From CAVPNY01 sp963706905 (lineage in GTDB: Bacteria; Chloroflexota; Anaerolineae; Anaerolineales; UBA4823), in NCBI GenBank assembly GCA_963706905.1, contig CAVPNY010000020.1, forward strand, positions 124,001-188,000: a DNA stretch of 64,000 nucleotides. Direction: 5' to 3'. Made by a program: the position numbers and the translations under genes. Positions 17,647 to 25,043 of this stretch are shown piece by piece; within the stretch, counting starts at the first letter, position 1; every line of letters begins with the position of its first letter. The notes under the pieces are model-generated. The model was given only the letters and a program-made list of their open reading frames with translations, searched no databases and had not been told where the DNA came from.

Positions 17647-19182
17647 TCAGTTGTAGTAGTTCTCACCGCGGATATTTTCATGCGGCGGTAAGGGGGTGTT
17701 GGATGCGGGATCCAGCTGCCGTTGGTCGAGTTTGTTTTGGAGAATGTTGTGCACCCCTTTGTAAGAGCGAATACCGGCCGCATTAGCCCGTTTGCAGGCA
17801 GCTTCCAGGCGTTCTGGGGAGTAGCGTTTGGCCAGGCCAAGGACGCCCAGGCAAGTCCGGTAAGCCTGCTCAGGGTGCCTGCGGTCGTCGAGAGCACGGC
17901 GGATAAGTTCGGTAGCCTGCTCGCCGATCTCTGCGGCCCAGCGCAGAAAGCGCTCCGAGGACCACTGGCTGTAGAACTGGTGCTCAGGCGGCATATGCAC
18001 GCTGTGGGTTGAAAAGCGCCCTTGGGCGGTAGAGCGGGGATGTGAGGCCACCCGTTTGCGCTGGTAGAAGATCTCGACCGTCTTTTCGGTTGCCCGGATG
18101 GTCACTTCCTTGCCGGTCAGGGTGTACGGGACACTGTAGAAGTGTTTGTCGAAGGAGACGTGGTAGTCGATGTGGACGCGGGCCTTTTTCCAGACCGCAA
18201 ACTCGTAGGGCGTTTCCGGCAGCGGTGAAAGGGCCGGTTGGTCCACTGCTTCAAACAGTTGCCGCCGAGACTGGCCTAGATGCTTCATCTCCCGCCGGTT
18301 GAGTTCGGCCAGCAGTTCGGCAATCGCCTGGTTGAGCTCGGTCAGACTGAAGAAGGTCCGGTCCCGCAGCCGGGCCAGGATCCAACGCTCGACTACCTGA
18401 ACACCCACTTCCACCTTCGCCTTGTCACGCGGTTTGCGCACCCGTGCCGGAACCACCGCGATCCCGTAGTGATGGGCGAAGTCCTGGTAAGTTGGGTTCA
18501 GGTCCGGCTCATACAGGTTCGGACTGGTCACGCCCGCCTTGAGATTATCCGGAACCACCATTTCCGGCACACCACCCAGGAATTCCAGCGCCCGAACCTG
18601 CGCTGCAATCCAGTTGGGCAAGCTCTGGGTCCAGTGCGCTTCCGCATACGTGTAGTTGCTGGCTCCCAGGGTCGCCACGAAAACTTGCGCTTCCCGGATT
18701 TCACCCGTCTCCGGGTCCACCACCGCCACCGTCTGCCCGGCGTAGTCCACAAACAGCTTCTCCCCGGCCTTATGTTTCTGCCGCATGGTGGGGTTGAGTT
18801 GGTTCTTCCACTCTCGGTAGTGCTGGCAAAACTGGCTGTATCCGTATCCGTCCAGATGCTCCTGTCGGTACTCCACCCACAACAGGCTCAGGGTTACTCC
18901 TTTACGCTTCAACTCCTTGTGCACATACTTCCAGTCCGGCTGCAGGATCTTCCGTCTGGATAACCCTTTCTCTGGATACAAGCGGGCTTCCAACTGCTCC
19001 GCCGTCATCCCTTCTGGAAGCGGCCAACTTAGCCCGGCCGCTTTGGCGTGCGTGACGTACTCACTCACCGTACTGCTCGACACCCCACAACTTTTGGCAA
19101 TCGCCCGGTGCGGCAATCCAACTTCAAATTTCAATCGCAGGATTTCTTCAATTTTTCGCATGGATAAACTCGCTTGAGACAT
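17647..19182 (-). CDS. istA: IS21-family transposase IstA
   Basis: 511 residues, family length. The N-terminal helix-turn-helix ('GLPHRAIAKSCGVSSSTVSE') is followed by a DDE integrase core: first Asp in 'KLFVDYAGQTV', second in 'PEMVVPDNLKAGV', Glu in 'PRDKAKVEVGVQVVER'. A C-terminal Mu-like domain follows. A GAGGAGG box lies before ATG 19182. The protein looks intact, but with istB truncated and one end missing the element should not move by itself. Confidence 0.9.
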   Translation of the reverse strand: MSQASLSMRKIEEILRLKFEVGLPHRAIAKSCGVSSSTVSEYVTHAKAAGLSWPLPEGMTAEQLEARLYPEKGLSRRKILQPDWKYVHKELKRKGVTLSLLWVEYRQEHLDGYGYSQFCQHYREWKNQLNPTMRQKHKAGEKLFVDYAGQTVAVVDPETGEIREAQVFVATLGASNYTYAEAHWTQSLPNWIAAQVRALEFLGGVPEMVVPDNLKAGVTSPNLYEPDLNPTYQDFAHHYGIAVVPARVRKPRDKAKVEVGVQVVERWILARLRDRTFFSLTELNQAIAELLAELNRREMKHLGQSRRQLFEAVDQPALSPLPETPYEFAVWKKARVHIDYHVSFDKHFYSVPYTLTGKEVTIRATEKTVEIFYQRKRVASHPRSTAQGRFSTHSVHMPPEHQFYSQWSSERFLRWAAEIGEQATELIRRALDDRRHPEQAYRTCLGVLGLAKRYSPERLEAACKRANAAGIRSYKGVHNILQNKLDQRQLDPASNTPLPPHENIRGENYYN

Positions 19183-19268
19183 CTCTTCCTCCTCGGATCG
19201 GTTCCGAAGAGGATGCCCGATTTGTTTGAGTTTATCCAGCCTTCTCCCCCATGCTTCTCTGGGTTACT

Positions 19269-19361
19269 TGATCGGCATGGCCGGAATCACCGATCGGCAT
19301 GAAACGGAATCGGTGATCGGCATGCGCCGGAATTCATGATCGGCTTGGCCCGGATTATGCA
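19269..19361. repeat. IS21 terminal repeats (four copies)
   Basis: Four related copies of TGATCGGCATGNNCCGGAAT lie at 19269-19287, 19291-19310, 19314-19332 and 19337-19355. Multiple about 20-bp direct repeats at each end are the transposase-binding sites of this family. The outermost copy is the most divergent and is followed by the terminal TATGCA. Confidence 0.8.
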
Positions 19362-19472
19362 TTTGTTCATCCAAATCTGGCATTCAGAATCCTTTTACCA
19401 ATTATTCTATACAATATAATCCAAAATAAGGGGAAATCTTTCAGGTGGTACTCAAATTCTTAGCCGTGGTTA

Positions 19473-19501
19473 TTGACACTCACATGTTTATATTCTATAA
19501 T
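19473..19501 (+). promoter_or_regulatory. Consensus sigma-70 promoter of the PadR gene
   Basis: Perfect TTGACA (19473-19478) and perfect TATAAT (19496-19501) with 17-base spacing. An imperfect dyad, ATATTCCG-N5-CGATATAT, immediately downstream could be an autoregulatory operator. Confidence 0.8.
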
Positions 19502-19535
19502 ATATTCCGTAAGACGATATATCATGCGAGGGAAT

Positions 19536-19895
19536 ATGAAGAATAAGCCTGCAAACAGCCCCAATCAGGTAGGGCTGCCTCTAACTGAGCCCGTTTTCTT
19601 GATCTTGTTGAGTCTGGCAAGCGGGAAGAAACATGGGTATGCGATCTTGAAAGATGTGGAAGATCTGAGCCGGAAGCGGCTGACCTTGAGCACCAGCACG
19701 CTATATGGCGCCCTGGCACGGCTGGAAGACCTGGGCTGGATCGAACATGTGGCTGTCGAAAGCCCGGCGACGCCTGGCCTGCCGCGTCGAGTCTTCCAGC
19801 TTTCTTCAAATGGAAGGCGTATGCTGGAGGAAGAGACCCACCGCATGCACAACCTTGCGGCATTGGCTCAGCAGCGCCTATCCGAGAATGGGTAA
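19536..19895 (+). CDS. PadR-family transcriptional regulator
   Basis: About 119 residues. A winged helix shows 'FLILLSLASGKKHGYAILKD', 'LSTSTLYGALARLEDLGWIE' and 'RRVFQLSSNGRRMLEEE', the standard PadR pattern of recognition helix and wing. ATG 19536 follows GAGGG closely; ATG 19524 is a possible alternative, and anything earlier would lie inside the promoter. Such regulators usually repress themselves and the adjacent membrane-protein gene; the gene at 19904 begins 8 bases after its stop. The inducer is unknown. Confidence 0.85.
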   Translation: MKNKPANSPNQVGLPLTEPVFLILLSLASGKKHGYAILKDVEDLSRKRLTLSTSTLYGALARLEDLGWIEHVAVESPATPGLPRRVFQLSSNGRRMLEEETHRMHNLAALAQQRLSENG

Positions 19896-19903
19896 ACAGG
19901 CGC

Positions 19904-20957
19904 ATGGACGCTGAGCACTCTTTTGTCCATGTCTACCTGGCCTTGCTGCGCTGTTACCCAGCAGGCTATCAAGAAGCCTATGCCGAGGAGCTCGAGTACG
20001 CTATCCGGCAGGCAGCAGAGGCGGCCGCACAGCAAGGCCGGATGGACTCTCTTGCGACTGGCCTTGCGGGAGCTGCGCGACCTGCCCGGCGCGGCGCTGA
20101 GCGCTCACTGGCGCGAAAGGAGGGGTAAGATGCTAAGAACTCGACCCGGCACATATCTTCCCGAAGGACCGCTGGCGTGGTGGATGCTGGTGGGGGTTTT
20201 TGTTCCGTTCTTCGTGGGCATCATGGCGGCTGATTTGTCGTCGTCTGTCTGGCCCCTGCCAGGCTGGGTCAACTGGCTGGGGATTGCGATGGGTATCCTG
20301 GGATTGGGGGTGTTGATCCTGACCTGGATTTTAGGTCTGATCAAGGGCTTCCCGGAGTGGAGCCTGCCCAGCCTGGGATTGGGTTTTTTTGTGCTGACAT
20401 ATCTGATAGATGGAGGTGTGGGCAGGCTGTTTGAGTTCTTCCATATCATACAATGGCCAGACAGCCGGCCGGAACAGATTCTGATGGTGGTCCTGCGTAG
20501 TTTTCTGTTCTTGCTGCCGGCATTGGTGATGGCAATGATCGTGCTGTTGTTGAGCCGCCCGTTCTACAGCCGGGTGCGCCAGGATTGGTCGCTATTGTCA
20601 TTCCTATTCCTTGGTGTAGCCATTCCGCCTTTTATTATGAACGATCCTTACCAGCATCTGGCGCCTTTTGAGATAGCAGCGCTGCTGACGCTGGCGATCG
20701 GCGCGTGGATGTTCTTGAAATGGCGTACTCCCTGGCAGCGGCTGGCGACGCTGGCGGTGGCACTAACCCTGGCAACAGGCATCTATGCATTGGGAATCTA
20801 CATTGTCTATCCTCTGGAAGATTGGGCGCAATTCAGCTCATTTCCACGTTGGTGGGAAGCAACCTATCCTCTCCTGAGCGTTCCGGCGATCCTTGTGTTG
20901 ATTTGCGCGCCAGCGATCCTGACGCTTTTTCCACGCGAGGAACCAAAGGGGGCTTAA
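19904..20957 (+). pseudogene. PadR-linked multi-pass membrane protein, single frameshift
   Basis: The first frame gives 'MDAEHSFVHVYLALLRCYP' and 'YAEELEYAIRQAAEAAAQQG', the N-terminal cytoplasmic prefix of membrane proteins that accompany PadR regulators. The family's next conserved piece, 'LALRELRDLPGAALSAHWRE', occurs one frame over, followed by about eight transmembrane helices to the stop at 20955-20957. The shift lies between about 20030 and 20055. A two-gene reading is possible, because the first frame stops at 20128 and ATG 20130 has an AAGGAGG box, but it would strand the conserved 'ELRDLPGA' segment in untranslated sequence. Function unknown. Confidence 0.65.
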
Positions 20958-20969
20958 AACGAGAAGGAG

Positions 20970-21830
20970 TTAAGACAATTTGCTTAGTGAACCATAGCGC
21001 TGGGCATAAGCCCTGGTGAAGACTGCGCCAAACAGGAATATTTGGGCGAAGGTATAAATCGCGATCAGCAAAACTGCAAACGCCCCGGCAGCTTCCAGAG
21101 CCGATCCAACCCCACCAAATCGAAAGTAGAGCCCGAACAATAGACCACCCAGGATCATCAACAGCGTGGTGATCAACGATCCTGGCAGGACATCTCGCCA
21201 GGTGATTTTCACGTCCGGCAATACCTTGTACATAAATGCAATTGCCAGGATGATGACCCCAATAAGGACGAGAAAGTTCAGGAAAGTGAGCCAGCCGCTG
21301 GTCGGGATGAAAATCTCAATCAGGGACCCGAACCACAAGAGAATGACATTCAGTGCCGCGATCAAGATGACCAATAGTCCTAGTAAGATAACCATCAAAA
21401 AAGAAAACAGGCGGTACCTGACAAATGCCCGAGCTTGCTGCTGGGATGAATCTGGTGTCTGCCAGATAGTGTTCAGCGCAAATTGTAACTGATAGAAAAT
21501 GCCGGATGCCGCGAAAAACAAAGCCAAAAAGCTGATGATCGATATCAGGATTGAGCTGCCTGAACTGGTGTTGGCAATCGCGGCCACTGTATTCTGAATG
21601 AAAATCGCAATCTCTGCCCCAAAAATCGCTTCCAGGCGGCTATAGAAACGCTCAGCGAAAGCTGCTTCATTTATAAATATTCCAGCCAGGAGAAAAGCGA
21701 GGTAGATCACAGGCGCGAAGGAGAAAACTCCATAGTAGGCCAGTGCCGCGGCGAGCAAAGTAGGCCGTTTGAGAACCCAGATCTGGGAAACTTCTTTAAC
21801 AAGCTCTCTAATCACAGATATCTTATTCAT
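20970..21830 (-). CDS. YihY/BrkB-family inner-membrane protein
   Basis: 286 residues with six hydrophobic helices. Family marks: 'LLAAALAYYGVFSFAPVIYL' near the N-terminus, 'NTIWQTPDSSQQQARAFVRY' in the middle, and 'PDVKITWRDVLPGSLITTLL' toward the end. This family was once called RNase BN or serum-resistance BrkB; its molecular role is unsettled. Convergent with the PadR-linked gene (stops 13 bases apart). No clear ribosome site precedes ATG 21830. Confidence 0.85.
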   Translation of the reverse strand: MNKISVIRELVKEVSQIWVLKRPTLLAAALAYYGVFSFAPVIYLAFLLAGIFINEAAFAERFYSRLEAIFGAEIAIFIQNTVAAIANTSSGSSILISIISFLALFFAASGIFYQLQFALNTIWQTPDSSQQQARAFVRYRLFSFLMVILLGLLVILIAALNVILLWFGSLIEIFIPTSGWLTFLNFLVLIGVIILAIAFMYKVLPDVKITWRDVLPGSLITTLLMILGGLLFGLYFRFGGVGSALEAAGAFAVLLIAIYTFAQIFLFGAVFTRAYAQRYGSLSKLS

Positions 21831-22152
21831 GGGTCAATCCGATTCAACTGTTTATAAAATTTTTAGAAATTTGATGGTATCGTCCTGCAAATTACAGCAC
21901 AAACCACACAAATCTCCAGTTATTTAATTCTCCGAGATCCTACCCTTGCTCAATAGATTTTATCCTTTTTTACTTTTCTGAGAGAGTTTATTTGGACTCA
22001 AAATGATTTACAGGCACAGAATAGAACAAAAACGGCCCAATTTGAGCCGGTTGCATCGTAGCAGTCTAAAGCCTTTATTTCCCGCTCTATTAAGGTCGGT
22101 ATGGGCTTGCAGTGGTCAACGCGGAAACGTGCGGACAGGTGATTTAATAGAA
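21831..22152. other. Gene-free interval
   Basis: An AT-rich stretch then mixed sequence with no credible coding or RNA gene. It would hold the promoter of the YihY-type gene at its left end. A terminator for the gene at 22225 begins at 22153. Confidence 0.3.
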
Positions 22153-22192
22153 ATCCTCCCGCAGGCTCGAAGATTAGCCATTGCGGGAGGAT
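22153..22192 (-). terminator. Terminator hairpin of the CTPGYWKNH gene
   Basis: Perfect 11-bp inverted repeat (22153-22163 with 22182-22192) on the minus strand 30 bases past the stop at 22225, followed by TTCTATTAAA. The T run is weak. Confidence 0.5.
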
Positions 22193-22224
22193 AAATTGGG
22201 TACTTAAAGTAGCTTTTAGGGAGG

Positions 22225-22881
22225 TTAATTTATCGTGCAGCCCAGGTTATTGTACATGTCCAGTGTATCTTTGAGCGCCAGCATCTGGGCTCGCGTACCG
22301 AGCAGAGCAGTGTTGACCTGGCTGATGATGTCAGCCGCGCTCATCGGATAGTCCACGTCCGGGTGGGCAGCATTCAGCACCGCGGCAGTGGCCGCGCGCA
22401 GCAGGATGCGTGCCGATCCCAGCTTATAGGGCCCGCCCTGGAAGGACAGTGCCTGGAGTAAAGTCTTGCTATCTAGATTGAATGCATCCGGCACATCAAA
22501 AACGTCTTCCACAGTCATGGTAGTCGTGTAACCGGTGACAGCCCAGGCTTTGGGATGGTTCTTCCAGTAGCCCGGAGTGCAGCCATCCTCGCCTGGGGGC
22601 GGGGGAGGTGGGGGCTCGTCGCTGATAATCTTGATATTGTCGATCGCGGCAGAGCCTTTCAGGTTGACGCGCATGAAGTCGACCCCCGTCACGCCAATTG
22701 TTAATACGCCATCAAGACCTTCGCCGACGACCGGAATGGCCACAGTCGCGAGCAGTATGCCATCGCCATACAGTTTGATAGTGCCCCCGGCTTCGACAAA
22801 CTCAACATCCCCAAAGCCGGCAGATGTGCAATAAATGTTGAAGTTGGTTTGATTCAGAGCGCTGGTTAGTTGGCCATCCAC
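22225..22881 (-). CDS. CTPGYWKNH-domain surface protein, apparently missing its signal peptide
   Basis: 218 residues. The N-terminal ~90 form a beta-rich choice-of-anchor-like domain ('GTIKLYGDGILLATVAIPVV'), a polyproline linker follows, and the C-terminal ~115 begin 'CTPGYWKNHPKAWAV', a module often seen at the ends of exported bacterial proteins. A secreted location is expected, yet the only start (GTG 22881) gives no signal peptide and enters the beta domain in its middle. The gene is therefore probably 5'-truncated or frameshifted; upstream sequence to 23160 has no matching reading. Function unknown. Confidence 0.65.
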   Translation of the reverse strand: MDGQLTSALNQTNFNIYCTSAGFGDVEFVEAGGTIKLYGDGILLATVAIPVVGEGLDGVLTIGVTGVDFMRVNLKGSAAIDNIKIISDEPPPPPPPGEDGCTPGYWKNHPKAWAVTGYTTTMTVEDVFDVPDAFNLDSKTLLQALSFQGGPYKLGSARILLRAATAAVLNAAHPDVDYPMSAADIISQVNTALLGTRAQMLALKDTLDMYNNLGCTIN

Positions 22882-22947
22882 CTCCGAATTTCCCTACCAC
22901 CCCAGTAGAAAGATGGATTCTTGTTATTGATCGGATATCAGATTGTG

Positions 22948-22980
22948 GAATCACCGAATTTGGAAGAAAATCGGTGATTC
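22948..22980. repeat. Perfect 10-bp inverted repeat
   Basis: GAATCACCGA (22948-22957) pairs with TCGGTGATTC (22971-22980) across a 13-base loop. It sits just upstream of the truncated surface-protein gene. The 11-mer GGAATCACCGA also occurs in the IS21 end at 19283-19293, which may be coincidence or a trace of a lost element. A second dyad, ATTGCTGG-N7-CCAGCAAT, lies at 23060-23082. Confidence 0.45.
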
Positions 22981-23168
22981 GCAACCTGATCGATGGTCTG
23001 TTGCAGGCGGTTGGTATGTCGCAGAGAGACGCATCTGGCCACAAATCCCGCCCCAGCCAATTGCTGGCTTTACTCCAGCAATCAATTTAGCTTGTCTTAA
23101 CTATAGACATTTTCAATATTGATGTCAAGGGGATTTGCTGACAGATTGCTGACAATCCAGCGTTGAGC

Positions 23169-23753
23169 CTAATGCAAGTTAGCCTGGATAGCCTGGACCA
23201 GAACGGCTGGATCGACGTACATGGTGCGGTTGGGATTATCAGGAGCGCCGTAGTCCTGGATCCAGTGTATCTTCCCGTCTGCCCCGATTAAGATGAATGT
23301 ATGGCCAGGCTCGCCTGTGTCTATTGCCCATTTGAGCACATCGTAGGCTGCGGAAACGGCACCATCAGCATCGGTGAGCAGTGGCACATCCCGGATGCCG
23401 AACTCGGCGGCAACTTGCTGCAGCTCTTGCGGTGAGTCTTTGGCGATCGATATCAGGTGAACGCCAGTGTCCTGAAAATCGGGATTGGTTTGCAGATCGA
23501 CGATCTGCTGGTTGCAGGGTGGTCAGCCATTGGCCATGTGGAAGTAAAGCAATACTGGCTGGCCCTTATAGCCGGCTAGCGAGATGGTGCGCCCATCAGA
23601 AGCCGGCAAGCTGAAATCAGGAGCAGTTGAGCCGACCTGCAGGCTTGCGGGGCTGGCCTGGGCGCAACTGACCAGGCTGATCAAAGCCAGTACGGCTAGC
23701 AGAGTCCAGACCAATGGCTGGAAAACGATTTTTATTTTCGACAAGACATTCAC
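23169..23753 (-). CDS. Redoxin-family lipoprotein with in-frame UGA (candidate selenoprotein, UPPC motif)
   Basis: Peroxiredoxin/thioredoxin-like fold. The GTG-started frame encodes a lipoprotein signal (lipobox 'LVSCAQ') and the redoxin start 'VGSTAPDFSLPASDGRTISL', then 'VLLYFHMANG', TGA (23523-23525) and, in the same frame, 'PPCNQQIVDL' onward to the natural end (stop at 23169). The TGA lies exactly at the first position of a CPPC-type catalytic motif, giving U-P-P-C; the downstream half contains the normal redoxin pieces 'GIRDVPLLTDADG' and 'GHTFILIGADGKI'. If UGA is read as Sec the product has 194 residues. A hairpin at 23492-23508 fits a bacterial SECIS element. The alternative is a nonsense mutation. 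Role: probably thiol-dependent peroxide or disulfide reduction at the outer face. Confidence 0.75.
23492..23508 (-). promoter_or_regulatory. Candidate bacterial SECIS hairpin
   Basis: On the mRNA, GCAGAUC and GAUCUGC form a perfect 7-bp stem around a GUC loop. The loop starts 21 nt after the UGA codon and its first base is G. Known bacterial SECIS elements lie just downstream of UGA within the coding region and carry a G in the first loop positions. Confidence 0.55.
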
Positions 23754-23820
23754 TAGATATTAGAATAAGTAGATAGATTATATCTGGTTTATTTAGTCAG
23801 ATTCAATTTAGAGAGATTCA

Positions 23821-24306
23821 TCAGGGCTGGGTTGATTGCGCTAACGATCCGTAGCAGAATTTATCAACCAGGTTGTTATCATTATCGCGCAGGTAGGCGC
23901 AATCGCCGTGATCGTTCCAGACTGGATCATCTAACCCCCAGTAGAGATCCCAGGGCCAGTTCTGACCTGCTTTGGTCCAGACCTTGACTGTATCATTCGC
24001 CATCAGGGAAAAGACTGGGAAGGTATAGACGTTGGCGTTTTCATCGCGCAAAGTCCAACCTTCCATCGACTCCAAAGGATCAATATTAATATTCTCGATC
24101 TCAACATACTCATCCAACGCGTTCGGCGTGGGTTGATAGTCGATATCGATCAGGTAGATGCCTGGAACAGGTGTGGGCGTGGGTTGAATAGGGTAATCAG
24201 AGAGGACCACAGGCAGGTAGAAAATCTCTTCCAGGGCGGCGCGCACAACGACCACGCTTCCCAGGGCGAGCAGCACAGCCAGAAACCATTTCAGGCGTTT
24301 GGACAT
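23821..24306 (-). CDS. Secreted lamin-tail-domain-like protein (paralog 1)
   Basis: 161 residues from ATG 24306. An N-terminal signal helix ('WFLAVLLALGSVVVVRAAL') precedes 'FYLPVVLSDYP', a short 'TPTPVPG' linker and a beta-sandwich with 'IDIDYQPTPNALDEYVEIEN', 'GWTLRDENANVYTFP' and 'NDTVKVWTKAGQN', the usual pattern of lamin-tail domains (strand-rich, often in exported nucleases or adhesins). No catalytic domain is attached. Two paralogs lie nearby (24398-24955, 27794-28375). The gene looks leaderless (TATAAT six bases before ATG). Confidence 0.75.
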   Translation of the reverse strand: MSKRLKWFLAVLLALGSVVVVRAALEEIFYLPVVLSDYPIQPTPTPVPGIYLIDIDYQPTPNALDEYVEIENINIDPLESMEGWTLRDENANVYTFPVFSLMANDTVKVWTKAGQNWPWDLYWGLDDPVWNDHGDCAYLRDNDNNLVDKFCYGSLAQSTQP

Positions 24307-24312
24307 GAGTGA

Positions 24313-24318
24313 ATTATA
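24313..24318 (-). promoter_or_regulatory. TATAAT element six bases before the start codon (leaderless)
   Basis: Minus-strand TATAAT-TCACTC-ATG. No ribosome-binding site fits, so the mRNA probably begins at the start codon. The -35 region is weak. Confidence 0.5.
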
Positions 24319-24397
24319 AACCAACTCAAAGAACCGGCTTCAGATTTCCCAGCTGAACTCAGCTCGCACAAACTGCGCGCTCGGGGGAGCTGAAGAT

Positions 24398-24955
24398 TTA
24401 TGGCGTAGTGACCGGTGGGGCAAAGAAGATCATGCCGAGGATATCGTCTTCAAGGTAGCAGATCCCGTCGATTCGTTCGCGCGGGTCTTCACCGTTCATC
24501 ACAAAAGCGCAGTCTTCGTGGTCATTCCAGAATTCATCTTCTCGATTCATGAAGAGATCATCAAAGTCATTGCCGCCGGACTTGGTCCAGATCTCCACGA
24601 TGTCGTCCGTCCCGAGGGTGAACTCGAAGGCGAGGTCGAATTTGTTGCTGGTATCGCTGGAGATGCGCCAGTTCTCCATGTCGACGGATTCGCTCGACGA
24701 GAGGTTCTCCAGGCGGATGAACTCGTTCAAGGGGCCGTTGAAGGGGGCAAAGTCGATTTCGGTTATGCATACCCCGGAGGTCTTTAATGAGAGACAAGGC
24801 GTGTCAGGAGTCATGGAGGGGCTGGGGGTGGGAATGGTGGGATACCCGGAGCGGATAACTGGCAGATAGAGCATCTCATCCAGGGCGGCGTTCACAACGA
24901 TCACGCTTCCCAGGGCAAGCAGCAAGGCTACCAAACATATTCCGCGCTTGGACAT
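24398..24955 (-). CDS. Secreted lamin-tail-domain-like protein (paralog 2)
   Basis: 185 residues. Signal helix 'ICLVALLLALGSVIVVNAAL', 'MLYLPVIRSGYP', a 'PTPSPSMTPD' linker, and the domain core with 'CLSLKTSGVCITEIDFAP', 'EFIRLENLSSSESVDMENW' and 'DIVEIWTKSGG'. The core differs from paralog 1 by a Cys pair (C-x8-C) and ends 'MIFFAPPVTTP'. It is closest to paralog 3 at 27794, sharing most of the core. The start ATG 24955 lies six bases from a TATAAT (leaderless). Function unknown; probably displayed or secreted. Confidence 0.75.
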   Translation of the reverse strand: MSKRGICLVALLLALGSVIVVNAALDEMLYLPVIRSGYPTIPTPSPSMTPDTPCLSLKTSGVCITEIDFAPFNGPLNEFIRLENLSSSESVDMENWRISSDTSNKFDLAFEFTLGTDDIVEIWTKSGGNDFDDLFMNREDEFWNDHEDCAFVMNGEDPRERIDGICYLEDDILGMIFFAPPVTTP

Positions 24956-24961
24956 GGGTAA

Positions 24962-24967
24962 ATTATA
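24962..24967 (-). promoter_or_regulatory. TATAAT element six bases before the start codon (leaderless)
   Basis: Minus-strand TATAAT-TTACCC-ATG, the same geometry as at paralog 1 (24313-24318). Confidence 0.5.
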
Positions 24968-25043
24968 AACTAACCCTATGAATCGACCTTGCTGGTTTTT
25001 GTGCGAATTCCAATCACACTACTTCAGGATACTGAAGTTTAGG

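Larger units (their letters stand above)
17247..19361 (-). mobile_element. IS21-family insertion sequence, deleted at its istB end
   Basis: Complete istA (17647-19182), truncated istB (17243-17635) and the istA-side terminus with multiple end repeats (19269-19361). The outermost bases on the minus strand are TGCATAATCCGG, matching the TG...CA ends of the family, so this boundary is close to 19361. The other terminus is missing: sequence passes from the middle of istB (GAATTC, ~17247) directly into an ECF sigma gene. The deletion removed the second half of istB, the right end and probably the sigma promoter. Confidence 0.85.

Noticed and set aside
23169..23753. Two separate small genes at 23169-23387 and 23523-23753
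   Set aside because: They are in one frame and make one redoxin domain; the only interruption is a single TGA at the redox motif.
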